Shown here: in pieces, positions 52,324 through 60,830 of the stretch
Numbering within the stretch: position 1 is the stretch's first letter
Layout: each line of letters begins with the position of its first letter
Assembly: GCF_013167895.1 (NCBI RefSeq)
Contig: NZ_BLWC01000001.1
Span: 5,642,001 to 5,706,000, forward strand
Reading direction: 5' to 3'
DNA length: 64,000 nt
DNA from: Streptomyces fulvorobeus
GTDB taxonomy: Bacteria; Actinomycetota; Actinomycetes; Streptomycetales; Streptomycetaceae
The notes under the pieces: model-generated
The model's database searches: none
Told to the model about the DNA's origin: nothing
The model's input: the letters and a program-made list of their open reading frames with translations, nothing else
Made by a program: the position numbers and the translations under genes

Positions 52324-52424
52324 GTTTCCGTCCAGTACGTCAGCCGGGACCATCCCCCGCAGGTGGATGGTCCCGGATCACCCGGTGTGTGCCCTCTTCA
52401 TGCATCAGGCCCCGCTGCCCCGTA

Positions 52425-52955
52425 TCACGGAGTGCCCGGAACCGGCGTACCCGGCCGGCCGGCTCCTGGCGCCGCGCCGATCGGCAGGCAGTGTGCCGCC
52501 GGGTGCTCGATGGCGAGGTCCGGCCGCCAGGCCGCCAGGACCTGGGCCGAGGGGTGGAACAGCGGCTCCGGGATCTCGTCGAGCCCGGTCCACCGCCATG
52601 CGCTGATGAGCTCGGGCTCGGTCACCTCGGGGACTTCGGACCCCACGGTGACCTGGGCTCCCATCGAGATGCGGTTGATGCCGCCCACCACGTCGTGCAC
52701 CATCGCGAATACGGTCACCGCGTGCTCGGCGACCTCCAGTCCGGTCTCCTCGCGCAGTTCCCTCACGGCCGCGGCGGCGATGGACTCGTTCGTGGGATCG
52801 ACCTTGCCGCCGGGCAGTTCCCACGTACCGCTCCGGTGCCGTCCCAGCAGGATGCGGCCCTCCTGGTCCTGCACGATGACGCCCACACCGAGCGCGGCCT
52901 GTGCCACCGGCGGACGGGTGTTGCGGGTATGACGGTCGTCGGAATCAGTGGTCAT
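52425..52955 (-). CDS. NUDIX hydrolase
   Basis: 176 residues. The Nudix box reads GGKVDPTNESIAAAAVRELREETGLEV (from about residue 49), with one extra residue between the Gly and first Glu compared with the common GGKVEPGE form; REL-REE is intact. Members hydrolyse nucleoside diphosphates linked to other groups. The C-terminal about 25 residues are Pro/Gly-rich tail. Lies downstream of the ABC transporter gene on the same strand (68 bp), possibly in one transcript. Confidence 0.85.
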   Translation of the reverse strand: MTTDSDDRHTRNTRPPVAQAALGVGVIVQDQEGRILLGRHRSGTWELPGGKVDPTNESIAAAAVRELREETGLEVAEHAVTVFAMVHDVVGGINRISMGAQVTVGSEVPEVTEPELISAWRWTGLDEIPEPLFHPSAQVLAAWRPDLAIEHPAAHCLPIGAAPGAGRPGTPVPGTP

Positions 52956-53023
52956 GCCGTGTGCTCCCTGCGCGTACGGAACGGGGGCGCCGCGCCGATG
53001 TGCGGACGCGGCGCCCGGAGGCG

Positions 53024-54901
53024 TCAGCGGTCCTGCGACAGCGCGTACAGCTCGGCGAAGAGGCCGCCCGCGTCCGTCAGTTGTCCGAAGGTCCCTTCCT
53101 CCCGGATGCTGCCCTTGTCGAGGACGATGATCCGGTCGGCCATTTTCACATTGTCCAGGCGGTGGGTGACCACCAGGGTGATCCGGTCCCGTGCCATCCC
53201 GCGCAGCTCCGAGAAGATCCGGTGCTCACCCCGTGCGTCCATCTCGCTGGTGGGCTCGTCGAGGATCAGCAGGCCGGGGCTGCGGTACATCGCGCGGGCG
53301 CACGCCAGCCGTTGCCACTGACCCCCCGACAGCTCGTGTCCGCCCCACAGGGAGCGGGCGAGCAGCGTGTCCAGACCGGCGGGCAGCTCCCGGATCACCT
53401 CGTCCATGCCGACCTGTTCGGCGGCCTGCCACACCAGGTCGTCGCCGTGCGTCCGGGGCTGGCCGAGGTCGATGTTCTCGCGTGCGGCGAGCGGCCAGTG
53501 GCCGTTCTGCTGGGGTACGAGGCCGACATGTCGCCATACCGATTCGGCGTCCGCCGTGGCCAGGTCGGTGTCGTCCCAGTGCACCGAACCGGCGGTGGGG
53601 AGCGTCAGCCCGGTCAGCAGGCGTACGAGCGTCGACTTGCCGGCCCCGTTCTCACCGACGAGCGCCACGACCTCGCCCCGGCGCAGCGTGAGGGAGACCG
53701 GGTGCAGGGCGGGCGTGCGCTTCTCCGGATAGCTGAAGGCGGCCCCGGTGAGCCGGATCTCGGCGGGGGCCTCGGGCTTCGCGCCGCCGCGGCGGGTGGT
53801 CAGTTCCCCGGCCCGGCCGAGGAAGCGGTGGTAGTCGTCCAGGTAGAGGGCGTGGTGGAACATCGCCGCGCCGTAGCGGATCACCGAGTTCAGTGAGCGG
53901 CCCGCCGTCTGGGAGGCGACGATCGCGGTGCCCGCGAGGGCGAGTGTCATCCGGTCCGACACGACGAGCGCGGCCAGCGAGCCCCACATCCCGACCGTGA
54001 ACACGCCACTGAGCGAGGCGGCGAAGGTGTTGACCCGCAGGTGCAGCGGGGCCGCGGCGAGCGCTCTGCCCTCCACGCGGTCGCACATCGTGCGGTACCA
54101 GAAGTGCAGGTAGGGGCGCATGGTGTTGGCGCGCAGCTCATCGGCGAGTGTCGGCGTCGTGAGGAACCACCGCATCATGCCCCGGGTGTTGCGGGCCGAG
54201 ACGGACGCGTCGAACACCCGGTAGTCGATCCGGGCACTGATCACCCCGCCCATCCCGCGCGGCACCACGGACAGCAGCAGTACGCCGAGGAGCAGCGGGT
54301 GCAGCACGGTGAGCACGGAGGCGGCCGAGACGAGCTGCACGAGGCCGTTGGTCATGTTCTTGGCGTCCTCGGCGAGGTCGACGGCCCGCAGGGCGCCGGT
54401 CTCCGCCGCCTGGCTGCGGTCGGTGAACCCCTCCTCGTCGTACGCGGAGAGCTCGACCCGCATGAGCAGGTCCACCATCGCGAGGTCCGCGGCCGAAGCG
54501 ACCTGCGGGTTCAGCCTGCGGGTGGCCCAGTCGGCCACGATCCACGCGCCCGAACCCGCTCCGAGGGCGACGCCCGCCACCAGCAGCGAGGGGCCGGCCT
54601 CCCGCAGACCCGCCGCCGGGTGGGTGGCGCCGAACAGGGGCCCCATGGCGTCCGCCACGGCGGCGAGCATCACGGCGGTGCCGATGCCCGAGAGGACCTG
54701 GCAGACGAGCACGGTCGCGACCATGCGCCGGTCGACCGACCAGGCCAGCCGGAAGGTGGCGCCGAGCGCCGCCGGGATGCGGCGTGCCATGTCCACCAGC
54801 GACGTGTCCTCCATCGCCCGGGAGTGCGCCCGGCCGGTGTAGCCCAGCTCGGGCGGCGCGGAGGGGCGCGGAGCCCCGGCCCTGCCCTCCTGGCGGGGCA
54901 C
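53024..54901 (-). CDS. ABC transporter, fused permease and ATP-binding half-transporter (N-terminus probably cut by a frameshift)
   Basis: The intact frame gives 625 residues: about six membrane helices (residues 45-330), then a nucleotide-binding domain with Walker A GENGAGKST, Q loop VPQQNGHWPLAARENI, signature HELSGGQWQRLACARA, Walker B LLILDEPTSEMD and switch His VTHRL. This is the exporter layout of lipid, peptide or drug ABC half-transporters, expected to dimerise. The only start in this frame, GTG at 54901, has no ribosome site. Just upstream a strong AGGAGGAGCAG and ATG (55038) open a coding frame that runs into this one if one C is added to the run at 54908-54912, so the true protein is probably about 671 residues. 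Confidence 0.85.
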   Translation of the reverse strand: MPRQEGRAGAPRPSAPPELGYTGRAHSRAMEDTSLVDMARRIPAALGATFRLAWSVDRRMVATVLVCQVLSGIGTAVMLAAVADAMGPLFGATHPAAGLREAGPSLLVAGVALGAGSGAWIVADWATRRLNPQVASAADLAMVDLLMRVELSAYDEEGFTDRSQAAETGALRAVDLAEDAKNMTNGLVQLVSAASVLTVLHPLLLGVLLLSVVPRGMGGVISARIDYRVFDASVSARNTRGMMRWFLTTPTLADELRANTMRPYLHFWYRTMCDRVEGRALAAAPLHLRVNTFAASLSGVFTVGMWGSLAALVVSDRMTLALAGTAIVASQTAGRSLNSVIRYGAAMFHHALYLDDYHRFLGRAGELTTRRGGAKPEAPAEIRLTGAAFSYPEKRTPALHPVSLTLRRGEVVALVGENGAGKSTLVRLLTGLTLPTAGSVHWDDTDLATADAESVWRHVGLVPQQNGHWPLAARENIDLGQPRTHGDDLVWQAAEQVGMDEVIRELPAGLDTLLARSLWGGHELSGGQWQRLACARAMYRSPGLLILDEPTSEMDARGEHRIFSELRGMARDRITLVVTHRLDNVKMADRIIVLDKGSIREEGTFGQLTDAGGLFAELYALSQDR

Positions 54902-55038
54902 GGAGGCGGGGGAGTGTCGCCCGGCGCCGCTGGTGACGCGTCAACGCCGGGCACGGGGGACAGGCCGAGGGCCGCACGGAACACTTCGAACGTGCGATGA
55001 ACGCGCAAACGTGCACGGCGGGTACGGACAGAACTCAT
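54902..55038 (-). other. Probable N-terminal segment of the ABC transporter gene in another frame
   Basis: ATG at 55038, directly behind AGGAGGAGCAG, opens a frame reading MSSVRTRRARLRVHRTFEVF then a Pro/Ala-rich linker. It continues into the wrong frame of the transporter gene after the GGGGG (plus strand) at 54908-54912. One restored base joins the two. A separate small protein is the less likely alternative. Confidence 0.55.
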
Positions 55039-55436
55039 CTGCTCCTCCTGGAACGGTGTCGTCGGACACGAGCGCCCGGACAACGCCGCTGATCAGAAGG
55101 GCGTAACGGAGGAGTGGGGACTACTTGTCGAAGGGATGTTCGCGTGAGGGCGTGTAGCCCGTGGAGTCTCAGGCGCGGCGACCGTAATCCTGCGTTCGAA
55201 TCACTCATGCGGGGGAAGGCGCTCGATCGGGGGATTGCGTTGCGTTGGTGAAGCGCCCGCGACCGGCGCGTTCCCGCTGTCGCCGGGCTGATGTGAGGGG
55301 CACTTGCGAAGGCACACGCGTACGGGTTCTGCGGAGGCCGCCGACCTTGTCATGGCCCGCGCCTGTGGTTCTTGTCATGCACGTTGCCCATGCCCGGCAT
55401 GGTCCGCAGGCGAGCGCCACGCCTGGGACGGTGGCG
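55039..55436. other. Intergenic region between ABC transporter and NAD-kinase-like genes
   Basis: 398 bp with no convincing coding frame: short open frames on both strands lack ribosome sites. It must contain the promoter for the ABC transporter gene, but no clear -35/-10 pair was found. A TTCGAATC octamer at 55194-55201 recalls a tRNA T loop, but no arms pair around it. Confidence 0.5.
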
Positions 55437-56335
55437 TCAGACGGCCAGCCGCAGTGACGTGGCGCAGACGCCGAGCCGGACGGTCTGGCCCCAGGTCAGT
55501 TCCAGGGCGTCGGCCTCCATGCCGTCGCCGAACACCACCAGGCGGTCCGACTCGACGGTGAGCGCAAGGCCCTGGCCGCGCGCCAGTTCACCCGCCACCA
55601 GGGTCGTGCCGGTCGCGGGCGACGGCCACGCCTCGCGTACGAACCACAGCAGCCGGGGGTCCGAGGGGCGGGCAGGCTCAGGGTGCTGCCGCGCTCCAGC
55701 CAGAGTGAGCGCAGCCAGCCCGTCGCGCCCGTGCCGGTGCCGACCAGGACACCCGACGACGCCTGGGCCTCCCCGGCGCGCGGGGCGCCGTCGGCGGCCA
55801 AGTGGTAGCGGGCGGTCTGGTGGCCGGGCGGACCGAGGTAGATCTCGTTCAGCGCGATCAGCCGCTGGGTGTCGTCCGCCACCGCCTCGACCATGGTGAG
55901 GTCGTCCACCAGGGCGCCTGGCCCGGCCGCCGCACGCAGCAGGGCCGGGGCGTCCTGGGCGCGGTGTCGTACGAGAACCCCCGGATTGCGTCCGGGATCG
56001 GTGTCGATCCCGATCACCGGCTGGCCCGACAGGTACTTGGCGGCATTGGCGACCAGCCCGTCCTGGCCGACCACGACCACCACGTCCTCCGGGCCGAAGA
56101 GGAAGCGGTCGAGGTCCTGGCGCTCCACCCGGGAGCGCCGCCACTGGAGCGGGACGGCCGCCGCCACCTCGGTGAGCGCCTGCCGGGTGCGGTGATGGCG
56201 CAGGGCCACCTCCTCGATGGACCGGCCGCGCCGGGCGAGGAGGAAGGCCGCCTGGCCGTGGGTGCCGTGCCGGGCCAGCAACTCCTCGTACTCCGTGGTG
56301 CGGTGGACCAGCACGGCCCGCGGCGCGAGGCTCAC
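55437..56335 (-). pseudogene. NAD-kinase-like protein, frameshifted as sequenced
   Basis: The main frame (about 220 residues) has an NAD-kinase-like layout: VVVVGQDGLVANAAKYLSGQPVIGIDTDPGRNPGVLV (GDG-type loop as GQDG) and SSGVLVGTGTGATGWLRSLW (the GTGAT substrate loop). A C-run break at 55665-55668 (GGGG on the plus strand) is followed by the other frame, SDPRLLWFVREAWPSPATGTTLVAGEL...VRLGVCATSLRLAV, to TGA at 55437. One added C restores about 299 residues. The GQDG in place of GGDG may change phosphoryl donor use. GTG at 56335 overlaps the SPFH gene stop, so the two are co-translated. Confidence 0.75.
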
Positions 56336-57345
56336 GGCCGCGTCCCGGTCTCGGGGCGGCCGAGCTTGGCGAGCAGCCCGGTGAGGAGGTCGGGGGAGAG
56401 GGTCAGGCTGTCGATGCGCGGCAGGTTCTCCGCCAGCCGGGTTGCGGCCAGCGCGTGCAGGGTCCCCGGGTCGACATCCGCGTGGACGCGCAGCCAGGCG
56501 GCCTGGGCCTCGGCGCGGGCCGCACCGATGTCGCGCGCCGCCTCCGCCTCCGCGCGGGTGAGGCGCACCTTGCGGCTGGCCTCGGCCTCCGTGCGCACTC
56601 CGTCCGCCGCTGCCTTCTCCTCGGCCTCCCGTCGTGCGTTGATGCCGCGCTGGTCCACCAACTGTTCTTCTCTGCGGGCCAGTTCGATCTGGCTGGCGAG
56701 CTCGTTCTCCGCGATGGTCCGTTCGCGTTCGACCGCGACGGCCCGGCGTTCGTAGGTGGCCCGGTCGGCCTCCTGCTGGATCTGCTCGCGCGCGGGGGTC
56801 CGCAGGGCGCGCTCGACCTCCGCCTCCGGGCGGATGGCCACCACGCGCACGGCCACCACGTCGATGCCGGTGTCGGGCAGGCGGGGTTCGGCGGCGAGCC
56901 CGGCGGCGACCCTTTCCCGTACGGCGACGACGCCGTCCACGAGCGCGACGGCGAGGGGCGTGCGGGCCAGAACGTCGAGCGTGTGCTGCTGGGCGGTCTC
57001 CGTGAGCAGGGTGCCGATCTGCTCGAGCGGCGCGCTGCGCCAGGCGCCGGTGTCCGGGTCCACGGAGAAGTCCAGCCGCGCCGCCGCTCCGGCCGGGTCG
57101 CTGATCCGGTACGTCACGGTGGCCTGCACGGTGACGTCCTGGAAGTCGGCGGTGCGGGCGTGGAAGGCCATGGCGAGTTCGCGGTCGTCGACGGGGATTT
57201 CGGAGAGCGCCGCGGTCAGCGAGCGGTACCAGAAGCTGAGCCCCGTGCCGTCGTGGCTGAGCTTGCCGCGCTTGTGATGGCGGATGTGGGCGGTCGGCGC
57301 GGAGCGCAGGTGGCGCCAGCCGAAGCGCCTGGTGATGTCGGCCAT
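56332..57345 (-). CDS. SPFH (slipin/flotillin-like) domain protein
   Basis: About 337 residues. The SPFH core (about 20-195) is visible as LSFWYRSLTAALSEIPVDDRELAMAFHARTADFQDVTVQATVTYRISDP and GIDVVAVRVVAIRPEAEVERALRTP. It is followed by a long Ala/Glu/Arg coiled coil (REQIQQEADRATYERRAVAVERERTIAENEL to about 285). No N-terminal membrane anchor is seen, unlike classical flotillins. SPFH proteins form large oligomers that organise membranes or proteases. ATG at 57345 follows AGGGAG by 9 nt. It is coupled to the NAD-kinase-like gene by GTGA. Confidence 0.85.
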   Translation of the reverse strand: MADITRRFGWRHLRSAPTAHIRHHKRGKLSHDGTGLSFWYRSLTAALSEIPVDDRELAMAFHARTADFQDVTVQATVTYRISDPAGAAARLDFSVDPDTGAWRSAPLEQIGTLLTETAQQHTLDVLARTPLAVALVDGVVAVRERVAAGLAAEPRLPDTGIDVVAVRVVAIRPEAEVERALRTPAREQIQQEADRATYERRAVAVERERTIAENELASQIELARREEQLVDQRGINARREAEEKAAADGVRTEAEASRKVRLTRAEAEAARDIGAARAEAQAAWLRVHADVDPGTLHALAATRLAENLPRIDSLTLSPDLLTGLLAKLGRPETGTRP

Positions 57346-57376
57346 GTGTATCGGCTCCCTTGTTGTCGTCACTCAG

Positions 57377-57406
57377 ACGATAATGAGGGGAAAGGTTATT
57401 CGTCAA
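57377..57406 (-). promoter_or_regulatory. Promoter of the SPFH operon with overlapping inverted repeat
   Basis: Minus strand -35 TTGACG (57406-57401), 18-bp spacer, -10 TATCGT (57382-57377), about 32 bp before the ATG. TTCGTC-AAGCG-GACGAA (57399-57415) overlaps the -35 and could be a regulator site. The rest of the gap to 57629 shows nothing else. Confidence 0.5.
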
Positions 57407-57629
57407 GCGGACGAAAAGGGGGGACCGGTTCACTGTGACGGCGAGTGTCACCGTTCCCCGTTCCTCCGTCAGGAGGCCGGCGGGTGAGAGGGGCCGCCGT
57501 GCGCCGGCCCGGAGAGGCGGCCGGCCGGTGGCCCCTCGCGAGGTCACCGGCCGGACGGTGCGCCGCCCCCGTCCCCACGGTGCGGCGCGGGCGGGCCGTC
57601 GTCCTCCGCTGGGGCGACGGCCACGTTCT

Positions 57630-58265
57630 TCAGGCCCCGGAGGGGGCCGCCTGGGCGCCGAGGCCCAGCGCGGGCAGGACCGAGCTCTCCACGAAGCGGG
57701 TGAGGTACGCCTCATCGGCGTACTCCATCTCCAGCAGGGGCCGCGCCCTCATGACGCCCAGGAGCTGCGCGGCCACGAACTCGGCCGCCGGGGCGTCGGG
57801 CGCGATCTCGCCACGCTCACGGCCGCGCCGGACCATGTCCTCGATCGCCGCGATCTGCGGCAGGATCAGCGCCTCCCGCAGTGCGCACAGGAGCTCGGGG
57901 CTCTGCAGGGCGGCGTGGCTCAGCGCGTGGGACAGCGGGGTGTCGTGCCCGGAGGCGGCGCCGATGGCACGCGCCGCCTCCCGCAGGTCGCCCGCGAGCG
58001 AGCCGGTGTCGATGGGCGGGAGCAGCATGCGCCTGGTGCCGTGCAGGGCGGCCACCACCAGCTCGGGCTTGGTGCCCCACTGCCGGTAGAGCGTCGACTT
58101 GCCGCAGCGGGTGCGGGCGGCGACTCCCTCCATGGTCAGCGCCTCGTAACCACTTTCCCGGATCAGGTCCAGCACCGCCGCGTAGAGCTCCTGCGCCCGC
58201 TCCGGAGTGATCTTCGACCGGCGGGACGTGGCTGCTGAATCCTGCGCGGGGTCGTGCGACGACAT
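57630..58265 (-). CDS. TetR family transcriptional regulator
   Basis: 211 residues. Helix-turn-helix at about 42-65: LTMEGVAARTRCGKSTLYRQWGTKPELVVAAL. The C-terminal ligand domain is of the TetR_C type (DTPLSHALSHAALQSPELLCALREALILP). ATG at 58265. The intergenic region to the divergent PAP2 gene holds a symmetric array of four half-sites (58315-58370), very likely its operator. Confidence 0.87.
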   Translation of the reverse strand: MSSHDPAQDSAATSRRSKITPERAQELYAAVLDLIRESGYEALTMEGVAARTRCGKSTLYRQWGTKPELVVAALHGTRRMLLPPIDTGSLAGDLREAARAIGAASGHDTPLSHALSHAALQSPELLCALREALILPQIAAIEDMVRRGRERGEIAPDAPAAEFVAAQLLGVMRARPLLEMEYADEAYLTRFVESSVLPALGLGAQAAPSGA

Positions 58266-58314
58266 GTGCTTTCCCTCTCAGCGGCGGTGCGACGAGGACC
58301 TTCGGTACGCAGTC

Positions 58315-58370
58315 TACCGATACGTGGGTGTACCGATACGGTCGCGTATCGGTACACTGGCGTATCGATA
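58315..58370. promoter_or_regulatory. Nested four-half-site operator of the TetR/PAP2 divergon
   Basis: Half-sites TACCGATACG at 58315 and 58331 and their reverse complements CGTATCGGTA at 58345 and CGTATCGATA (one mismatch) at 58361. Spacing is 16 bp within each direct pair, and both inverted pairs share the centre 58342.5. The inner pair extends to 12-bp arms TGTACCGATACG/CGTATCGGTACA. Confidence 0.75.
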
Positions 58371-58429
58371 AGGCGTGGACCGGACCACGCCGCCTAAACA
58401 GCGCTTCGTCAGCAAAGGGGCACCGGGTG

Positions 58430-59239
58430 ATGTACGCCCGCAGCGAGCCTGCGCAACGGGAGCCGGACAGTTCTGCCCGACCACCTCTCGTCCGTGAGCT
58501 CCTTCTCGTCGCAGGACTCTTCCTCGTCTACAAACTCGGCCGACAGGCCGCGAACGGACACGTCGAGGAGGCGTTCCGCAACGCCGGACACGTCTGGAGC
58601 TTCGAGCGCGCCGTGCGACTGCCGGGCGAAGGGGCGGTACAGGCCCTCCTGCTGCGCGGCGACACCCTGGTCCACGCGGCGAACACGTACTACGCGACCG
58701 TCCACTTCCCGGCCACGCTGCTGTTCCTGCTGTGGCTGTACCGGCGCCGCCCCCGTCACTACGTCTGGTCGCGCCGCATCCTCGCGGTGCTGACCGGAGC
58801 CGCGCTCGCGCTCCACCTGCTCTTCCCGCTCGCCCCGCCCCGCATGCTGGACGCCGCCGCCCTCGTCGACACCGGTCAGGTGTACGGCCCGACGGTGTAC
58901 GGGGACACACCCGCGACGGACTCCATGGCCAACCAGTTCGCCGCGATGCCCTCCCTGCACTTCGGCTGGGCCGCCATGGTCGCCGTGGGCCTGATCGTCG
59001 CGACCCGCTCCCGGTGGCGCTGGCTGTGGCTGCTGCACCCGGCGGCCACGCTGCTCGTCATCGTGGGCACCGCCAACCACTACTGGCTGGACGCCATCGT
59101 CGTATCGGCACTGCTCGCCGTCGCTTTCGCCGCGCTGCGTCCGCCGCATACCGCCCGGCCCCGTGTCCACCACCCGTGGCCCGCCATCCCGGTGCCGAGC
59201 GCCGCGACGGCGCTCGCCCGGGCCGGAGGCCCGCGATGA
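58430..59239 (+). CDS. PAP2-type membrane phosphatase (PAP2_3/inositol phosphorylceramide synthase-like)
   Basis: 269 residues with about six membrane helices. The catalytic blocks are MPSLHFGWAAMVAVGL (SxHxxW-type, about residue 180) and ANHYWLDAIVV (HYxxD, about 221), matching the PAP2_3/AUR1-like branch. Such enzymes remove or transfer phosphate from lipid phosphates on the outer face of the membrane. ATG at 58430 (GTG at 58427 possible) follows AAAGGGG. It overlaps the next gene as ATGA. Its promoter region is covered by the TetR operator array. Confidence 0.85.
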   Translation: MYARSEPAQREPDSSARPPLVRELLLVAGLFLVYKLGRQAANGHVEEAFRNAGHVWSFERAVRLPGEGAVQALLLRGDTLVHAANTYYATVHFPATLLFLLWLYRRRPRHYVWSRRILAVLTGAALALHLLFPLAPPRMLDAAALVDTGQVYGPTVYGDTPATDSMANQFAAMPSLHFGWAAMVAVGLIVATRSRWRWLWLLHPAATLLVIVGTANHYWLDAIVVSALLAVAFAALRPPHTARPRVHHPWPAIPVPSAATALARAGGPR

Positions 59240-60195
59240 ACGCCACCCTCATCGCGGTCGCGCTGTCCCTCGTCTCCGCCGCCGCCTACGCGCTGGCCGC
59301 CGTCGCGCAGGCGAGGCTCGCCGGACGCACCGAGCCTTCCACCGGGGTGCTGCGCATGCTGCGCCGGGGCGCCTGGTGGTCGGCGGTCGGTCTCAACGCC
59401 GCAGGCGCGCTGCTGCACGTGGTCGCGCTCAAGTACGGTCCGCTGACCCTGGTCCAGCCCCTCGGCGCGCTCACGCTCGTCGCCGCGGTCCCCCTCGGCG
59501 CGCGCTCGGCGGGGCGCCGGGTCACCCGTACCGAATGGCGCGGCACGGTCCTGACCCTGCTCGGCCTCGGCGCGCTGCTGCTCGCCGCAGGCGGTGGCGG
59601 CGCCGCGCACCGGACGCTGACGCTGCCGGAGGCGCTCGGCGTCGGAGGGGCGACGATGGCGGTCGTCGCCGTACTCGGCAGGCCCGGCTCCCGGCCCGGC
59701 CTGCGGCACGCGACGGCGGCCGGCATCACGTCCGGAGTCGCTTCCGCGCTCACCCAGACCCTCACGGTCGCCGTCACCGACCACACCACGGGCCCGCTGG
59801 TCAGCTGGCGGCTGGTGACCGTCGCCCTGTTCATCTCGGTCTTCGCGATGGGCGGTCTGCTGCTGGCGCAGATCGCGTTCAGGCGCGGCCTCGGCGCTCC
59901 GCTCGCCGTCGTCACGCTGGCCAACCCGGTGGCCGCCGCCGCTGTCGGGACGGCGCTGCTGGGCGAGCGGCTCCAGGGCGGGGTGGCCGGCCTGGTGTCC
60001 GCGCTGTTCGGCACCGCCGCTGCCGTAGGCGGGGTGATCCTGCTCAGCAGGGCCACCGCGAAGGCGGCCGGGCCGGCCGCCGCGGACACCGTCCCGCCGG
60101 CCGCCCCGGCGCCGTCGCGGGTGGTCATCTGCAGTCCCCGCGCACGTCACCGGCAGCCGCGTGGCGCCGAGGCGGTGACCTCGCGGGCGGGGTGA
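59236..60195 (+). CDS. EamA/DMT-type membrane protein
   Basis: 319 residues, about nine to ten hydrophobic helices in two repeats: SLVSAAAYALAAVAQARLAGR and LLHVVALKYGPLTLVQPLGALTLVAAVPLGA in the first, and FAMGGLLLAQIAFRRGLGAPLAVVTLANPVAAAAVGTALLGERL in the second. This matches DMT/EamA permeases (related to the NIPA-like magnesium transporters). The C-terminal about 40 residues are a soluble tail. Coupled to the PAP2 gene by ATGA and therefore probably under the same TetR control. Substrate unknown. Confidence 0.82.
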   Translation: MNATLIAVALSLVSAAAYALAAVAQARLAGRTEPSTGVLRMLRRGAWWSAVGLNAAGALLHVVALKYGPLTLVQPLGALTLVAAVPLGARSAGRRVTRTEWRGTVLTLLGLGALLLAAGGGGAAHRTLTLPEALGVGGATMAVVAVLGRPGSRPGLRHATAAGITSGVASALTQTLTVAVTDHTTGPLVSWRLVTVALFISVFAMGGLLLAQIAFRRGLGAPLAVVTLANPVAAAAVGTALLGERLQGGVAGLVSALFGTAAAVGGVILLSRATAKAAGPAAADTVPPAAPAPSRVVICSPRARHRQPRGAEAVTSRAG

Positions 60196-60217
60196 GCACA
60201 GGCAGTTCCGCTTGGTC

Positions 60218-60796
60218 TCAGCCCTCGGCAGGGGCGGGCTCGTCCAGTGCGGCGGGGCCTTCGCGGAGGACCGGCTCGTCGGCAAGGGCCCTGGTCAGCC
60301 AGCCGATCCAGAACGTCTCCATGTCGATCCCGCCGCGCAGGACGATATGCCGCAGCCGGTCCTCGTCGGCGGTCCGCTCGGGCGGGAAGTCCCGCTCCTC
60401 GATACGCAGGTACTCCTCCAACTGGCTTCGGTGCAGGGCGAGATGGCGGCGCAGCTCCGCACCCAGCCCCTCCGCGCCGACGACCGCCGCCGCCCGCATG
60501 CGCAGCAGCAGCGGATCGCGTACCGGCCGGGGGTCCTCGGGCAGCGCGATCCAGGCCGCCAGTTCCTCGCGGCCCGCGGGCAGGACCTCGTACTCCTTCT
60601 TCTGCCCACGCGCCGGCTGAGCCGACGGCAGGGCCCGGATCTGCCCGGACCGCTCCAGCTTCCCCAGCTCGCGGTAGATCTGCTGGTGCGTGGACGACCA
60701 GAAGTAGCCGATCGACCGGTCGAACCTGCGCGTCAGCTCCAGCCCCGACGACGGCTTCTCCAGCAGGGCGGTGAGGATCGCGTGGGGGAGTGACAT
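60218..60796 (-). CDS. PadR family transcriptional regulator
   Basis: 192 residues. N-terminal PadR winged helix: LPHAILTALLEKPSSGLELTRRFDRSIGYFWSSTHQQIYRELGKLERSGQIRA, and a C-terminal PadR_C helical domain with RHLALHRSQLEEYLRIEERDF. PadR proteins often sense phenolic compounds. ATG at 60796 has TTAGG about 9 nt upstream; ATG 60805 is possible. Located just downstream of the dienoyl-CoA reductase gene on the same strand (34 bp), so it may be co-transcribed with it and regulate it. Confidence 0.88.
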   Translation of the reverse strand: MSLPHAILTALLEKPSSGLELTRRFDRSIGYFWSSTHQQIYRELGKLERSGQIRALPSAQPARGQKKEYEVLPAGREELAAWIALPEDPRPVRDPLLLRMRAAAVVGAEGLGAELRRHLALHRSQLEEYLRIEERDFPPERTADEDRLRHIVLRGGIDMETFWIGWLTRALADEPVLREGPAALDEPAPAEG

Positions 60797-60830
60797 GGAG
60801 TGCATCCTAAGGAGAGGCGGTCCCGGCGGT

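Noticed and set aside
55190..55230. tRNA-like TTCGAATC sequence as a possible tRNA fragment or attachment site
   Set aside because: No T-stem, acceptor or anticodon pairing around it and no integrase in the window.
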